A stretch of 64,000 nt of DNA from contig NZ_CP129971.1 in assembly GCF_030503855.1 (NCBI RefSeq), forward strand, positions 2,480,001 to 2,544,000, given 5' to 3'. Position 1 is the first letter of the stretch, and every line of letters begins with the position of its first letter. Positions 37,159-46,552 of the stretch are shown one piece after another. Below the pieces are notes generated by a model. The model searched no databases, was not told the DNA's origin, and was given only the letters and a program-made list of their open reading frames with translations. This stretch comes from Marivirga salinae. Its GTDB lineage: Bacteria > Bacteroidota > Bacteroidia > Cytophagales > Cyclobacteriaceae. A program made the translations under genes and the position numbers.

Positions 37159-37665
37159 TTATAGCTTTGTTTTTACTTTATCCCAAGGCTTAATTTGCCA
37201 ATAGATTTTCCCAGTGCTAAGGTGATTTTCTTTTTTATCATATAGTTTTATTTCACAAGGAATAACCACTGATTCTTTAGATTCTAATGGCTTTTCTACC
37301 TCATTTATCACCCAATTATCATCTATGGAGAATTCTGCATGTGCATCCATTTTAGCTTGAAAATGATAATCCATTTCAAGCTTTTGCATAATAATGCGAT
37401 ATTTTTTAACATCCAATTTGTATAAAATCATCAAGCCTGTAGTGTACTCTGAAATAGTAGCCATAGCACAAGCATGAATCCCTTTAATGTGATTTAGATT
37501 TCTTTTTTTATAAGGTAATTTGGTTTGTATTTTATCTGGAGAAATATTCGTGATTTTAAATCCATGAGGCTTGTTGAAAGGAATCATTCTGTTCAATCCC
37601 TGATTAAGTAGCCATAAATAAAATCCTGAGTGTTGTGCCTTATTAATAATGGAAGTTAAGTTCAT
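37159..37665 (-). CDS. DUF4442 hotdog-fold protein (putative thioesterase)
   Basis: A 168-residue protein matching the DUF4442 family, hotdog-fold relatives of acyl-CoA thioesterases. The active-region-like helix HIKGIHACAMATISEYTTGL (about 61-80) and strands such as AKMDAHAEFSIDDNWV are characteristic. No export signal is convincing; it likely acts on acyl thioesters in the cytoplasm, but the substrate is unknown. It is convergent with the TPR gene and divergent from the FAD oxidoreductase. Confidence 0.82.
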   Translation of the reverse strand: MNLTSIINKAQHSGFYLWLLNQGLNRMIPFNKPHGFKITNISPDKIQTKLPYKKRNLNHIKGIHACAMATISEYTTGLMILYKLDVKKYRIIMQKLEMDYHFQAKMDAHAEFSIDDNWVINEVEKPLESKESVVIPCEIKLYDKKENHLSTGKIYWQIKPWDKVKTKL

Positions 37666-37789
37666 GAAATTGATTGTTTATCAGATTGAATTGAATTTGA
37701 AAGTGATTTTTTTAAAATATTACAGATTTTATACAGCAATCTCGTTGAATTAGACCTATTTTTCAACTATTGATTAAAATTTATTATGC

Positions 37790-38917
37790 ATGCTGAGTTT
37801 TTGGGAAAGAGAAAGTTTATCGAAATATGATTATGTAATAGTAGGTGGAGGCATAGTCGGTTGTTCTACTGCCTATCATCTTAAGAAAAAAAAGCCTAAA
37901 GCCGAAGTTGCTATAATTGAAAGAGGAATATTCCCTAGTGGTGCAAGTTCAAAGAATGCTGGTTTTGCTTGTTTTGGCAGCTTAACAGAGTTGGTGGATG
38001 ACAGAAATGGACTTAGTGAAAATGAACAATTAGCTTTAGTTGAAAAACGCTGGAAAGGATTATTGGCTCTTAGAAATATTTTAGGAGAAAAAAATATAGG
38101 CTTTGAGGAGAATGGAGGCTTTGAAGTCATAAGAAAAGCTGAACTGCCTGCTTTAGAATATTTAGATCATTATAATAAATTACTTAAAAGTGTTTTTAAT
38201 AAAGATGTTTACAGCTTAAAACCGAATTTGATCAATGAATTTGGGTTCAATAAAGGTGATATCGAAACCATAGTTTCTAATCCGTTTGAAGGTCAGATTG
38301 ATACTGGTAAAATGATTAAAAGTTGGTGGTCTTTGTGTAGCGAGATGGGTATTAAAATTATAACAGGTTGTGAATTGAACGAATTTGAAGAAGAGAATGA
38401 TTATGTGAATTTGAATTGTCAATCTGGGAATCAATCTGTTCAATTACAGGCAAATAAAATTGCCATTTGCACCAATGCGTTTGCACATAAATGGTTCAAC
38501 AAAGAAGATATTAATCCAGGCAGAGGAATGGTTTTAGTCACTCATCCAATTGATAATTTGAAATTTAAAGGTGTTTTTCATTACGATGAAGGATATTTTT
38601 ATTTCAGAAATGTGGGGAATAGGGTTTTGATAGGAGGTGGGAGAAATCTTGATAAATTTACTGAGGACACTACGGAATTTGGTATTAATCCTAAAATTAA
38701 ATCGGCTATATTACATGATTTGGAAGAATTGATTTTGCCCAACCAAGAATTTTTTATCGATATGGAATGGTCAGGAATAATGGCATTTGGCAAAATAAAA
38801 TCACCGATTATCAAAAATATTTCTGATAAAATTGCTATTGGAGTGAGGCTAGGAGGGATGGGAGTTGCCATTGGTACTCAGGTAGGGAAGGAATTACATG
38901 AATTGCTTGCTGACTGA
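37790..38917 (+). CDS. FAD-dependent oxidoreductase (DAO family)
   Basis: A 375-residue flavoprotein of the D-amino-acid oxidase/glycine oxidase superfamily. The dinucleotide-binding motif is near the N-terminus (YDYVIVGGGIVGCSTAYHL), followed by VAIIERGIFPSGASSKNAGF, a substrate-domain stretch PGRGMVLVTHPI, and the C-terminal flavin-contacting VRLGGMGVAIGTQVGKEL. It probably oxidises an amine or amino acid in the cytoplasm; the substrate is not evident. It precedes the NhaC antiporter by 58 bases in the same direction. Confidence 0.88.
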   Translation: MLSFWERESLSKYDYVIVGGGIVGCSTAYHLKKKKPKAEVAIIERGIFPSGASSKNAGFACFGSLTELVDDRNGLSENEQLALVEKRWKGLLALRNILGEKNIGFEENGGFEVIRKAELPALEYLDHYNKLLKSVFNKDVYSLKPNLINEFGFNKGDIETIVSNPFEGQIDTGKMIKSWWSLCSEMGIKIITGCELNEFEEENDYVNLNCQSGNQSVQLQANKIAICTNAFAHKWFNKEDINPGRGMVLVTHPIDNLKFKGVFHYDEGYFYFRNVGNRVLIGGGRNLDKFTEDTTEFGINPKIKSAILHDLEELILPNQEFFIDMEWSGIMAFGKIKSPIIKNISDKIAIGVRLGGMGVAIGTQVGKELHELLAD

Positions 38918-38975
38918 TAACTTATTTTTATTATATTTCGAATTCATTTAAAATTAATTTCTTGATTTAAATTAC

Positions 38976-40418
38976 ATGACGGACAAGCAGCTCAAGCCAA
39001 GCTTAATTCAAGCACTGATTCCAATAATATTTTTAATTTCTCTTTTAAGTTTAAATGTCTATTTCTTTGGAGATGGAGCATTGGATGGATCCAACCAAAT
39101 TGCATTAATCTTATCCGCAGGAATTGCGGCAATTGTGGCATTAAGAGTTGGATTTAAATGGACAACAATGCTCGATGGGATAGTCAGCAGCATTAGTTCT
39201 GCCATGTCTTCCATTTTGATTTTGTTATTAATTGGTTCTTTAGCGGGAACTTGGTTATTAAGTGGAATTGTTCCAGCTATGATTTATTATGGCTTGAACA
39301 TCTTAAACCCCACTATCTTCCTTTTTGCAGCTTGTGTGGTGAGTGCTATTGTCTCAGTAGCAACAGGAAGCTCTTGGAGTACTATAGCCACTTTAGGTTT
39401 AGCATTACTGGGAATTGGTCAAACTTTAGGAATGAGCGAGGGAGTAGTTGCAGGAGCTATAATTTCAGGTGCCTATTTCGGAGATAAAATGTCTCCATTA
39501 AGCGATACAACTAATTTAGCACCCGCAATGGCTGGAACAGACTTGTTTACTCATATTAAATATATGGCTTACACTACGGTGCCATCTATCGCTATTGCAT
39601 TAATAATATTTTTGGTTTTAGGTTTTATGAATAGTTCAGAAACCGATATAGAGCAAGTAGGCTTAGTTCAAGCAGCCATTCAGGATAAATTCAATATCAA
39701 TTTATGGTTATTCTTAGTGCCTGCAATTGTGATTTTCATGATTGTTAAGAAGATTTCAGCAATTCCAGCTTTATTGATCGGGTCTTTGTTAGGAGGGGTA
39801 TTTGCTATCATTTTTCAACCACAAGTAATTGAAATTATATCAGGTGGTGGAGCAAATTTCTTTGAGCAATCGTATAAAGCAGTAATGCTTTCTATGTATG
39901 GAGATATAAATATTACCACAAATAATGAAATGGTTAATGAATTACTTTCCACCGGAGGTATGGCAGGAATGTTAAATACTATTTGGTTAATTGTTTGTGC
40001 TATGGTTTTTGGAGGTGTAATGGAATCTACTAATATGCTTCGTGTTATTACTGCATCCATCATTAAATTAGCAAACTCAACAGGTTCTTTGGTAGCTTCT
40101 ACCGCTGGTACTTGTGTGTTTTTTAATGTTACTGCCTCAGATCAATATTTAGCGATAGTTGTGCCTGGAAGAATGTTTGCAGAAACTTATAAAGACAGAG
40201 GGTTAAAACCTGAAGTTTTAAGTAGAACCTTAGAAGATTCAGGTACGGTTACGAGTGTGCTTATTCCTTGGAATACTTGTGGCGCCACTCAATCATCAGT
40301 TTTAGGAGTTTCTACCTGGACATATGCACCTTATGCGTTTTTCAATATAATAAGTCCATTTATGACCATATTATTCGCATATCTTAATATTAAAATTAGA
40401 AGATTTACTGATAAATGA
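38976..40418 (+). CDS. NhaC-family Na+/H+ antiporter
   Basis: A 480-residue inner-membrane antiporter with about 12 hydrophobic segments. Family signatures: VSVATGSSWSTIATLGLALLG in the middle and GAYFGDKMSPLSDTTNLAPA, followed by the late VFFNVTASDQYLAIVVPGRM and EDSGTVTSVLIPWNTCGA. NhaC proteins exchange Na+ (some malate or lactate) for protons, fitting a sodium-based marine energy budget along with the two sodium symporters in this window. Its stop overlaps the next start as ATGA. Confidence 0.92.
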   Translation: MTDKQLKPSLIQALIPIIFLISLLSLNVYFFGDGALDGSNQIALILSAGIAAIVALRVGFKWTTMLDGIVSSISSAMSSILILLLIGSLAGTWLLSGIVPAMIYYGLNILNPTIFLFAACVVSAIVSVATGSSWSTIATLGLALLGIGQTLGMSEGVVAGAIISGAYFGDKMSPLSDTTNLAPAMAGTDLFTHIKYMAYTTVPSIAIALIIFLVLGFMNSSETDIEQVGLVQAAIQDKFNINLWLFLVPAIVIFMIVKKISAIPALLIGSLLGGVFAIIFQPQVIEIISGGGANFFEQSYKAVMLSMYGDINITTNNEMVNELLSTGGMAGMLNTIWLIVCAMVFGGVMESTNMLRVITASIIKLANSTGSLVASTAGTCVFFNVTASDQYLAIVVPGRMFAETYKDRGLKPEVLSRTLEDSGTVTSVLIPWNTCGATQSSVLGVSTWTYAPYAFFNIISPFMTILFAYLNIKIRRFTDK

Positions 40419-40999
40419 ATTTTGTAAAGGAGATTTCAAAGGAAGAAATCAATGAATTACCACTTTGGAAGTTTGAAGGTGAAATTACATTGGTAGAGAA
40501 AGATGAAGATTGGGAAGAAGTGATTCCTAAATTATGGAGAGCAGAAATTTTAGGATTTGACACAGAAGCAAAACCTGTTTTCAAGAAAGGACAGTATAAT
40601 CCGGTTTCTCTTATTCAATTAGCTACACAGGAGGAAGTTTTTTTGATAAGAAATTTAATGTGTGGATTTCCTGGTGATTTAATCAGGATTTTTGAAGACT
40701 CTTCTATCATTAAAACTGGAGCGGCCATTCATGATGATTTGAAAGACCTTCAAAAATTAAGGAAGTTTAAGCCTGCAGGTTTTGAAGATATAGGTATTAT
40801 AGCAAGAGATAATGGAATGCTACAAAGCGGAGCTAAAAACTTAACTGCAATATTCCTTAACAAACGAATTTCTAAAGCCCAGCAAACCTCTAACTGGGAA
40901 AAATCAGAACTTACCCAAGCACAATTAGATTATGCGGCTACAAACGCCTATCTGGGCTTAAAAGTGTATGAAGTTTTTGAGAGGATAGGGTGGGTCTGA
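40415..40999 (+). CDS. 3'-5' exonuclease (RNase D/WRN-like)
   Basis: A 194-residue DEDDy-type exonuclease domain protein. Exo I: EILGFDTEAKPVF; Exo II: IIKTGAAIHDDLKDLQ; Exo III: LTQAQLDYAATNAYLGLKVY with the catalytic Tyr and Asp. It has no HRDC or helicase part, so it is the stand-alone form found widely in Bacteroidota. It overlaps the end of the antiporter gene by four bases, which couples their translation even though no functional tie is known. Confidence 0.92.
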   Translation: MNFVKEISKEEINELPLWKFEGEITLVEKDEDWEEVIPKLWRAEILGFDTEAKPVFKKGQYNPVSLIQLATQEEVFLIRNLMCGFPGDLIRIFEDSSIIKTGAAIHDDLKDLQKLRKFKPAGFEDIGIIARDNGMLQSGAKNLTAIFLNKRISKAQQTSNWEKSELTQAQLDYAATNAYLGLKVYEVFERIGWV

Positions 41000-41067
41000 T
41001 ATATTATTACCTGTCGAATTGATCTAGTTGTTTGCCTTCTCATAACAATTTAAACAATTAACAATAG

Positions 41068-41095
41068 TTGTTATACTAACAATTTGTTTACTTTG
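41068..41095 (+). promoter_or_regulatory. Weak promoter candidate for ispG
   Basis: TTG at 41068-41070 and TACTTTG at 41089-41095 with 18 bases between; the second element is one base short of the TAnnTTTG consensus. The ispG ATG follows 28 bases later, behind an AAGGA ribosome-binding site (41111-41115). Confidence 0.35.
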
Positions 41096-41123
41096 TAGTT
41101 AAATTGGTGGAAGGAATTAAAAT

Positions 41124-43079
41124 ATGGAAATCTCAACTAAAAATTTTCAACAATATTGTAATAGTTTAGTCGCTTATAAGCGCAGAAAAACAATTCCAGT
41201 TAAGATTGGTGATGTAACAATTGGAGGGGATAATCCGATTGTATTGCAATCGATGACCACTATTGACACAATGGATACTGAAGGTTCCATAGAGCAGTCC
41301 ATCAGAATGATTGAGGCAGGATGTCAGCTGGTAAGAATTACTGCTCCTTCCATTAAAGAGGCAGAAAACCTTAGAGCCATTAAAGAAGGTTTAAAGAAAA
41401 GAGGTTACAATACTCCTTTGGTTGCCGATATCCATTTCACACCAAATGCAGCAGAATTAGCTGCAAAAATAGTTGAAAAAGTAAGAGTCAATCCTGGCAA
41501 TTATGCTGATAAAAAGAAATTTGAAAACATAGAGTATACAGACGATAGTTATAAGGCAGAACTGGATCGGATTAAAAAACGATTTAAGCCATTAGTTAAA
41601 ATCTGTAAAGAGCATGGTACTGCAATAAGAATTGGTACAAATCACGGTTCACTTTCAGATCGAATTATGAGCCGCTATGGAGATACACCATTTGGAATGG
41701 TGGAATCTGCATTAGAATTTATCAGAATCTGTGAGGAAATGGAATTCTATGATATAGTAGTTTCTATGAAATCCAGCAATCCACAGGTGATGGTGCAGGC
41801 GTATAGATTATTGGTGCAAAAGCTTGATGAGGAAGGCTTAAAACCTTATCCATTGCACTTAGGTGTAACTGAAGCTGGTGAAGCTGAAGATGGAAGAATC
41901 AAAAGCTCTGTGGGTATTGGGACTTTGCTTGAAGACGGTTTAGGGGATACTATTAGGGTTTCCTTAACAGAAGAACCTGAAGAAGAAATTCCAGTTGCCA
42001 AGGTATTAGCAGATCGTTACAATGACAGAGCAAAACATGATGAAATTCCATTTATAGATAATTGTCTGTTCAATCCTTATGAATATGAAAAAAGAAATAG
42101 CAGGCAAGTTGCAAATATAGGCGGTAAAGAAGTGCCTATTGTAATGGCTGATTTTTCTTTAAAACAGAATATTACACCCGCTTCATTTTTCGGAGTAGGT
42201 TATAATTACTCAGTTCCTTTAGATAAATGGTCAATCTCAGACTTTGCATGCGATTATATTTTTACTAATGATAAGACAGTTGATTTTGAAATTCCAGGCA
42301 CATTAGGGATTGTATATTCCCATAAAACTTGGCTTCAGGAAAAACATAAAGAACGAAGATTCCCTTTTATCAATCCAAAAGACTATTTATCTGGTGTTGA
42401 AACTCACTCTAAATTAAACTTCATTTACGCTATTTTATCAGATTTATCGGCTGAGTTTATAGCGAAATTAAAAAATGACCCAACCGCTGTTTTATTAATT
42501 GATACTTATAATAAACATGGAATGGCTGAGCAACGAAGGTTGTTTATGGAGTTGATGCAGAAAGCGTGTGATGTACCAGTTGTAATTGGTAAGGCTTACC
42601 AAGATTTATCATTGGAAAAACTTCAATTATATTCTGCTACAGATATGGGCGGTTTGCTGATTGATGGTTTTGGCGATGGGGTATTTATTGCAGCTGAAAA
42701 CTGTGGAGGTGATAAAGCTATCAATGAAACGGCTTTTAATATTTTACAAGCTAGCAGAACCAGAATTTCCAAAACAGAATATATTTCTTGCCCTTCATGT
42801 GGTAGAACATTGTTCGATTTGCAGGAAACCACTGCTATGATCAGAAATAGAACTAATCATTTGAAGGGTGTTAAGATAGGAATTATGGGCTGTATTGTAA
42901 ATGGTCCAGGTGAGATGGCTGATGCAGATTACGGTTATGTAGGCTCAGGAAAAGGAAAAATTACCTTATATAAAGGACAAGAAGTCATGAAAAGGGGAGT
43001 GCCTTCTGAAAAAGCAGTGGATGAATTAATAGAAATAATCAGACAAGATGGTAAATGGTTAGAACCAGAAACGGTTTAA
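41124..43079 (+). CDS. ispG: IspG, 4-hydroxy-3-methylbut-2-enyl-diphosphate synthase (long form)
   Basis: A 651-residue Fe-S enzyme of the MEP isoprenoid pathway that converts MEcPP to HMBPP. The N-terminal TIM barrel is clear (VTIGGDNPIVLQSMTTIDT, PLVADIHFTPNAAELAA, VRVNPGNYADKKKF, KICKEHGTAIRIGTNHGSL). The C-terminal 4Fe-4S domain has two cysteines in CPSCGRTLFDLQ and one in MGCIVNGPGEMADADYG. At about 650 residues it is the plant/Bacteroidota-Chlorobi form, with an extra middle domain (roughly 290-535) absent from the 370-residue E. coli enzyme. An AAGGA site precedes the ATG. It shows that this organism makes isoprenoids by the MEP route. Confidence 0.97.
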   Translation: MEISTKNFQQYCNSLVAYKRRKTIPVKIGDVTIGGDNPIVLQSMTTIDTMDTEGSIEQSIRMIEAGCQLVRITAPSIKEAENLRAIKEGLKKRGYNTPLVADIHFTPNAAELAAKIVEKVRVNPGNYADKKKFENIEYTDDSYKAELDRIKKRFKPLVKICKEHGTAIRIGTNHGSLSDRIMSRYGDTPFGMVESALEFIRICEEMEFYDIVVSMKSSNPQVMVQAYRLLVQKLDEEGLKPYPLHLGVTEAGEAEDGRIKSSVGIGTLLEDGLGDTIRVSLTEEPEEEIPVAKVLADRYNDRAKHDEIPFIDNCLFNPYEYEKRNSRQVANIGGKEVPIVMADFSLKQNITPASFFGVGYNYSVPLDKWSISDFACDYIFTNDKTVDFEIPGTLGIVYSHKTWLQEKHKERRFPFINPKDYLSGVETHSKLNFIYAILSDLSAEFIAKLKNDPTAVLLIDTYNKHGMAEQRRLFMELMQKACDVPVVIGKAYQDLSLEKLQLYSATDMGGLLIDGFGDGVFIAAENCGGDKAINETAFNILQASRTRISKTEYISCPSCGRTLFDLQETTAMIRNRTNHLKGVKIGIMGCIVNGPGEMADADYGYVGSGKGKITLYKGQEVMKRGVPSEKAVDELIEIIRQDGKWLEPETV

Positions 43080-43142
43080 GTTGGTTGGTAAATAGAGTCT
43101 ATTAGACAATTACATGAGAACTAATTGTATCTATTTAAATAA

Positions 43143-43167
43143 CCAGTCCCGATAAATATCGGGCTGG
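43143..43167. terminator. Hairpin downstream of ispG
   Basis: Arms 43143-43154 and 43157-43167 pair (CCAG, one bulged T, CCCGATA with TATCGGGCTGG) over 11 bp with a two-base loop. The T run is missing, so termination is uncertain; the CCCGATA-AA-TATCGGG core may also be an interspersed palindromic element. Confidence 0.45.
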
Positions 43168-43229
43168 AAATGACCAATGTTTGTGGAATTTATTTTTAGA
43201 ACCCATTTAAGTAATTATAAAATTAATTT

Positions 43230-43463
43230 ATGAAAGAGCAGCGAGATTTAGAGGATTTGAATAAGGATACATCTTCAGATTGGAAAAATTATTTTCAATT
43301 AGGTGCTGTACTTGGTTATTTCAAAAGATTATTTGGAAAAAAAGATCCAAATGCACCAAGTAATTTCAATTTAAAGATGATGCATGGCATCAATAAGATA
43401 TCTATTGTCATGTTCCTTATTGCAATAATTGTAATGGTTACAAGAGCAATTATGCGATCTTAA
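43230..43463 (+). CDS. Small single-pass membrane protein, DUF6728-like
   Basis: A 77-residue protein: a polar N-terminus with SDWKNYFQLGAVLGYFKRLF, a basic stretch, then KMMHGINKISIVMFLIAIIV leading into one membrane span near the C-terminus. The pattern matches small Bacteroidota proteins grouped as DUF6728 as I recall them; the function is unknown. It lies 43 bases ahead of the MmcQ/YjbR gene and may be co-transcribed with it. Confidence 0.65.
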   Translation: MKEQRDLEDLNKDTSSDWKNYFQLGAVLGYFKRLFGKKDPNAPSNFNLKMMHGINKISIVMFLIAIIVMVTRAIMRS

Positions 43464-43495
43464 TAATTCATAAGTGTGATTTAAATCCTCTTACA

Positions 43496-43852
43496 ATGAA
43501 TATTGAAGAGTTTCGAAATTTCTGCATTCAAAAATATGGAGTTACCGAAGAGTTACCCTTTGATGAAAATACATTGGTTTTCAAAGTAATGGGTAAAATG
43601 TTCGCTTTGATAGATGTAGATTTATTTAAAAGTGTGAATTTGAAATGTGATCCTGAAGAGGCTATTAAATTGCGTGAAAAGTATGAAGCTGTAAAAGCAG
43701 GGTATCACATGAATAAAAAGCATTGGAATACTATTGAGTTTGATGGTTCCTTATCAGATAAGGAAATTTTCCATTGGGTAAACCACAGTTATGATTTAGT
43801 AGTTTCTAAGTTACCAAAAAAGCTTAGAGAGGAAGTAGATCAAAATAAGTAG
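43496..43852 (+). CDS. MmcQ/YjbR-family protein
   Basis: A 118-residue cytoplasmic protein with the compact CyaY-like fold of the MmcQ/YjbR family: NIEEFRNFCIQKYGVTEELP, LVFKVMGKMFALIDVD, VKAGYHMNKKHWNTIEFDG, and WVNHSYDLVVSKLPKK. Family members are annotated as possible DNA-binding proteins, with little direct evidence. Its last 13 bases overlap the end of the convergent OmpA-family gene. Confidence 0.88.
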   Translation: MNIEEFRNFCIQKYGVTEELPFDENTLVFKVMGKMFALIDVDLFKSVNLKCDPEEAIKLREKYEAVKAGYHMNKKHWNTIEFDGSLSDKEIFHWVNHSYDLVVSKLPKKLREEVDQNK

Positions 43853-45414
43853 AATTCTACTCTTCTGTTAAGTTCTCTACCTTCAAATTCATCATCATTT
43901 GTGGCGATAGGTCGTTCTTTCCCTTCGCAACTAATTTCTATTCTGTATTGATTAATACCTTTAGCAATTAGAGCATCTTTTACATTATTTGCTCGATTAC
44001 AAGACAAATCAATATTAACGTCTTCTCCTCCAATTGCATCGGTATGTCCTTCTATTAATATTTTTACTTGGGGATTATTTTCAAGATCTTCACTTATTTT
44101 GTCCAAAAGACTATTAAATTTTCCTTGCAATTTGTCTGAATCAAATTTGAAATAAATATTTCGATTAATTTTTTGGCCTTTTGCACCAGCATCTATTAAT
44201 CCAATTGATTCATCCTTTCCACCGATTCCGAGTTTCTCTCCAAGTTGTGATAAAAATCCTTGATTATTTCTTTCTTTCTCTTTTACGTAATCCATTTCTT
44301 GATCAATCGACACAGCATCTGGATTTGATTGATTCATAGCAATAGTAGACTCATTGGTGTTTAGTTCTTCAGTATTAGGCTCTGCTTTAGTATTATTAAC
44401 AGTACCTTTTTCTTTCACCTCCAAATTATTTTCAGCAATAGTTTCTTCAGCTTGAGGTTCTTGGATTATTTCTTCCTCTTTTTCTTGCGCCTGCTCCTTT
44501 TGCTTATTTCGATCTCTAGCTTTGATTATTTTATCTTTTATTTCTTCTGAAAGAGTTGCTCTCCAAATATTTCTATTTTCTGCACCAGATGGATAAGAAT
44601 CATAATATAGGTAATCAAAGCTTGGATCAATCGACACAAAGGTTTCTTCATATTTTGTATTGATGACATTGCCTAAATTTTCAGGTTCTGTCCATTCATC
44701 CCATCCATCACCAGTTCGGTGACTCATAAATAAATCTGCAGATCCTTCTCCTTTGTGTCCATAACTTGCAAAAAATAATGTATTACCATCATTTGTTAAA
44801 AAGGGTGCAAAATCTGCCTCTTCACTATTAATTTTTCCCCCCATATGCATGGGAGTACTAAATGCTTTAGCATTCTCCTGATAAACACTGTAATATAAAT
44901 CCTGATTTCCCTCAGAGTCTTTTCTTTCAACCGCCATTAAAATCACCTTATGTTTGAAATTATAATCATAATCAACGTATGTGTTGTTATTGTAAAACCC
45001 ATCAATGGGTAATTCTTTTGGGTCGGTACTTCCTTTAGTGAAAAGTGCTAATTCAGAACTAATGCCTCTATATTTAGCATTCACAAAAATGAGAGAGTCA
45101 TCATTTTTACTAGCTCTTACTAAGTCATTTGCTTTTTTATCATTAAAATCTTTACCTAAATTTTTAGGCTTAGTCCAGATGCCTCTAGGATCATATTCAC
45201 TTACCCAAACGTCTTGAAAGTCTTTATCTCCTCGAATGTTTTCTGGATGGAATCTACGGTTGAGATATAATTTTTTACCATCATCAGAAATAATGGGGCG
45301 TACATCCTGGAATCTGCTGTTTACATCACCGGGCATCCCTTCTGTTGTTATTTTATCTTGTGCCTGTGCAGTAAGCGTAAATAAAATTAATAAAAGCGGT
45401 AGAAAATTTCTCAA
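43840..45414 (-). CDS. OmpA-family protein with PD40 repeats
   Basis: A 524-residue envelope protein. The start is TTG at 45412-45414: the codon just upstream is an in-frame TAA and the resulting signal peptide is ideal (RNFLPLLLILFTLTAQAQ). Residues 20-290 carry WD40/TolB-like PD40 repeats (VRPIISDDGKKLYLNRRFHP, DFAPFLTNDGNTLFFASYGH). A Glu/Gln-rich spacer (about 295-370) leads to a C-terminal OmpA peptidoglycan-binding domain (IYFKFDSDKLQGKFNSLLDK, ILIEGHTDAIGGEDVNIDLS, ELNRRVEFYL). It likely tethers the outer membrane to the cell wall. In gliding relatives similar proteins serve motility or secretion, but that is not shown here. Confidence 0.9.
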   Translation of the reverse strand: MRNFLPLLLILFTLTAQAQDKITTEGMPGDVNSRFQDVRPIISDDGKKLYLNRRFHPENIRGDKDFQDVWVSEYDPRGIWTKPKNLGKDFNDKKANDLVRASKNDDSLIFVNAKYRGISSELALFTKGSTDPKELPIDGFYNNNTYVDYDYNFKHKVILMAVERKDSEGNQDLYYSVYQENAKAFSTPMHMGGKINSEEADFAPFLTNDGNTLFFASYGHKGEGSADLFMSHRTGDGWDEWTEPENLGNVINTKYEETFVSIDPSFDYLYYDSYPSGAENRNIWRATLSEEIKDKIIKARDRNKQKEQAQEKEEEIIQEPQAEETIAENNLEVKEKGTVNNTKAEPNTEELNTNESTIAMNQSNPDAVSIDQEMDYVKEKERNNQGFLSQLGEKLGIGGKDESIGLIDAGAKGQKINRNIYFKFDSDKLQGKFNSLLDKISEDLENNPQVKILIEGHTDAIGGEDVNIDLSCNRANNVKDALIAKGINQYRIEISCEGKERPIATNDDEFEGRELNRRVEFYLF

Positions 45415-45865
45415 TTATGACTTTATTTTGAAGGTTTGAATGAATAGGCTATTATTTGAAAACCAAATATTAAAAAAAACGAAAAATTTTGAAAAGAAAC
45501 AAACTTTTTCGATTAAGGGCCCATTATTGTATATGAATTTTTATAACATGATGTATTCAAGTGTTTATTGCTTTTCAATTGCTTCAATTTGTCCCATATT
45601 CATCGGGATACTTCAAGGAATCAATTTGGGAGAATTCGATAAATTTTCTTTCTACCATAGGAATACAGTTAAGCTAGGTTGGTCGGTTGAAGATTCTAAA
45701 ATTGATACTCATTTCATATGAGGTTTTTAATTTTTTGTTTAATTCTAATGATGTAAAGACTAGTGTAATAGAGAACTCTAAAGGAATTTTAGCGAAACAA
45801 TATGAATAGATAATTCATATTTTAATTAATATATTTTAAATTGCATTTTATTGATAAAATATATT
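45415..45865. other. Intergenic region between OmpA-family and SGNH hydrolase genes
   Basis: A 451-base AT-rich gap between divergent genes. It should hold two promoters but I found no full consensus pair. A 93-codon plus-strand frame (45440-45721) is present but lacks a recognisable domain and looks like chance. No repeat or RNA structure stands out. Confidence 0.5.
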
Positions 45866-46552
45866 ATGAAAATCTTCAAATCCATCTTAATTTTACTTTT
45901 TATATCTTTGATAAATCAAGAAATAATGGCTCAAGATAAATTATTATATTTGGCACTGGGAGATTCCTACACTATTGGGGAAGCAGTAGATGCTGATAAA
46001 ACATGGCCTAAATTATTAAGTGATAATCTTAATCAAAGAGGTGTTAAAATACAATTAGATAAAATAATTGCAAAAACTGGCTGGACTACAGATGAATTAT
46101 TGGTAGCTATAGAGGATGAAGAATCACTTAAAAACACTAAATTTGATATTGTTAGTCTTTTAATTGGAGTCAATAATCAATATAGAGGATACGGAATAAA
46201 ACAATATGAGAAAGAATTTGAACTACTACTAAAGAAGGCTATTAATTTAGCTGGAAATAAGGTTAGCAAGGTTTTTGTTGTTAGTATTCCAGATTACGGA
46301 GTTACGCCATTTGCTTTGGAAAACAATAAGAATTCTGATTTAATAGCACAGGAATTATATAAATATAATAGTATAGCTAAGAACATCTCAGATGAATATG
46401 GTGTTAGGTTTTTTGATATTACGCCTATCTCTTTAAAAGCGATATGGAAAAAGGATTTTGTAGCTGAAGATAAATTACACCCATCTGCAAAAATGTACGC
46501 TGATTGGGTAGAATACATCGAACCGGGTGTATTCCAATTACTAAAAGATTAA
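45866..46552 (+). CDS. SGNH/GDSL hydrolase, secreted
   Basis: I take ATG 45866 (228 residues), which opens a good signal peptide (MKIFKSILILLFISL, cleaved after IMAQ); a TTG 15 bases earlier only lengthens the n-region. The mature enzyme is an SGNH esterase: block I LYLALGDSYTIGE with the nucleophile serine, block III SLLIGVNNQYRG with the asparagine, and block V DKLHPSAKMYADW with the Asp-His pair. It probably deacylates a lipid or sugar ester in the periplasm. The following lipoprotein gene starts within its stop codon. Confidence 0.9.
   Translation: MKIFKSILILLFISLINQEIMAQDKLLYLALGDSYTIGEAVDADKTWPKLLSDNLNQRGVKIQLDKIIAKTGWTTDELLVAIEDEESLKNTKFDIVSLLIGVNNQYRGYGIKQYEKEFELLLKKAINLAGNKVSKVFVVSIPDYGVTPFALENNKNSDLIAQELYKYNSIAKNISDEYGVRFFDITPISLKAIWKKDFVAEDKLHPSAKMYADWVEYIEPGVFQLLKD

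Noticed and set aside
45440..45721. 93-codon plus-strand open frame between the OmpA-family and SGNH genes
   Set aside because: No domain, mixed lysine-rich then hydrophobic composition, and it occupies the upstream region of the OmpA-family gene; looks like a chance frame in AT-rich DNA.
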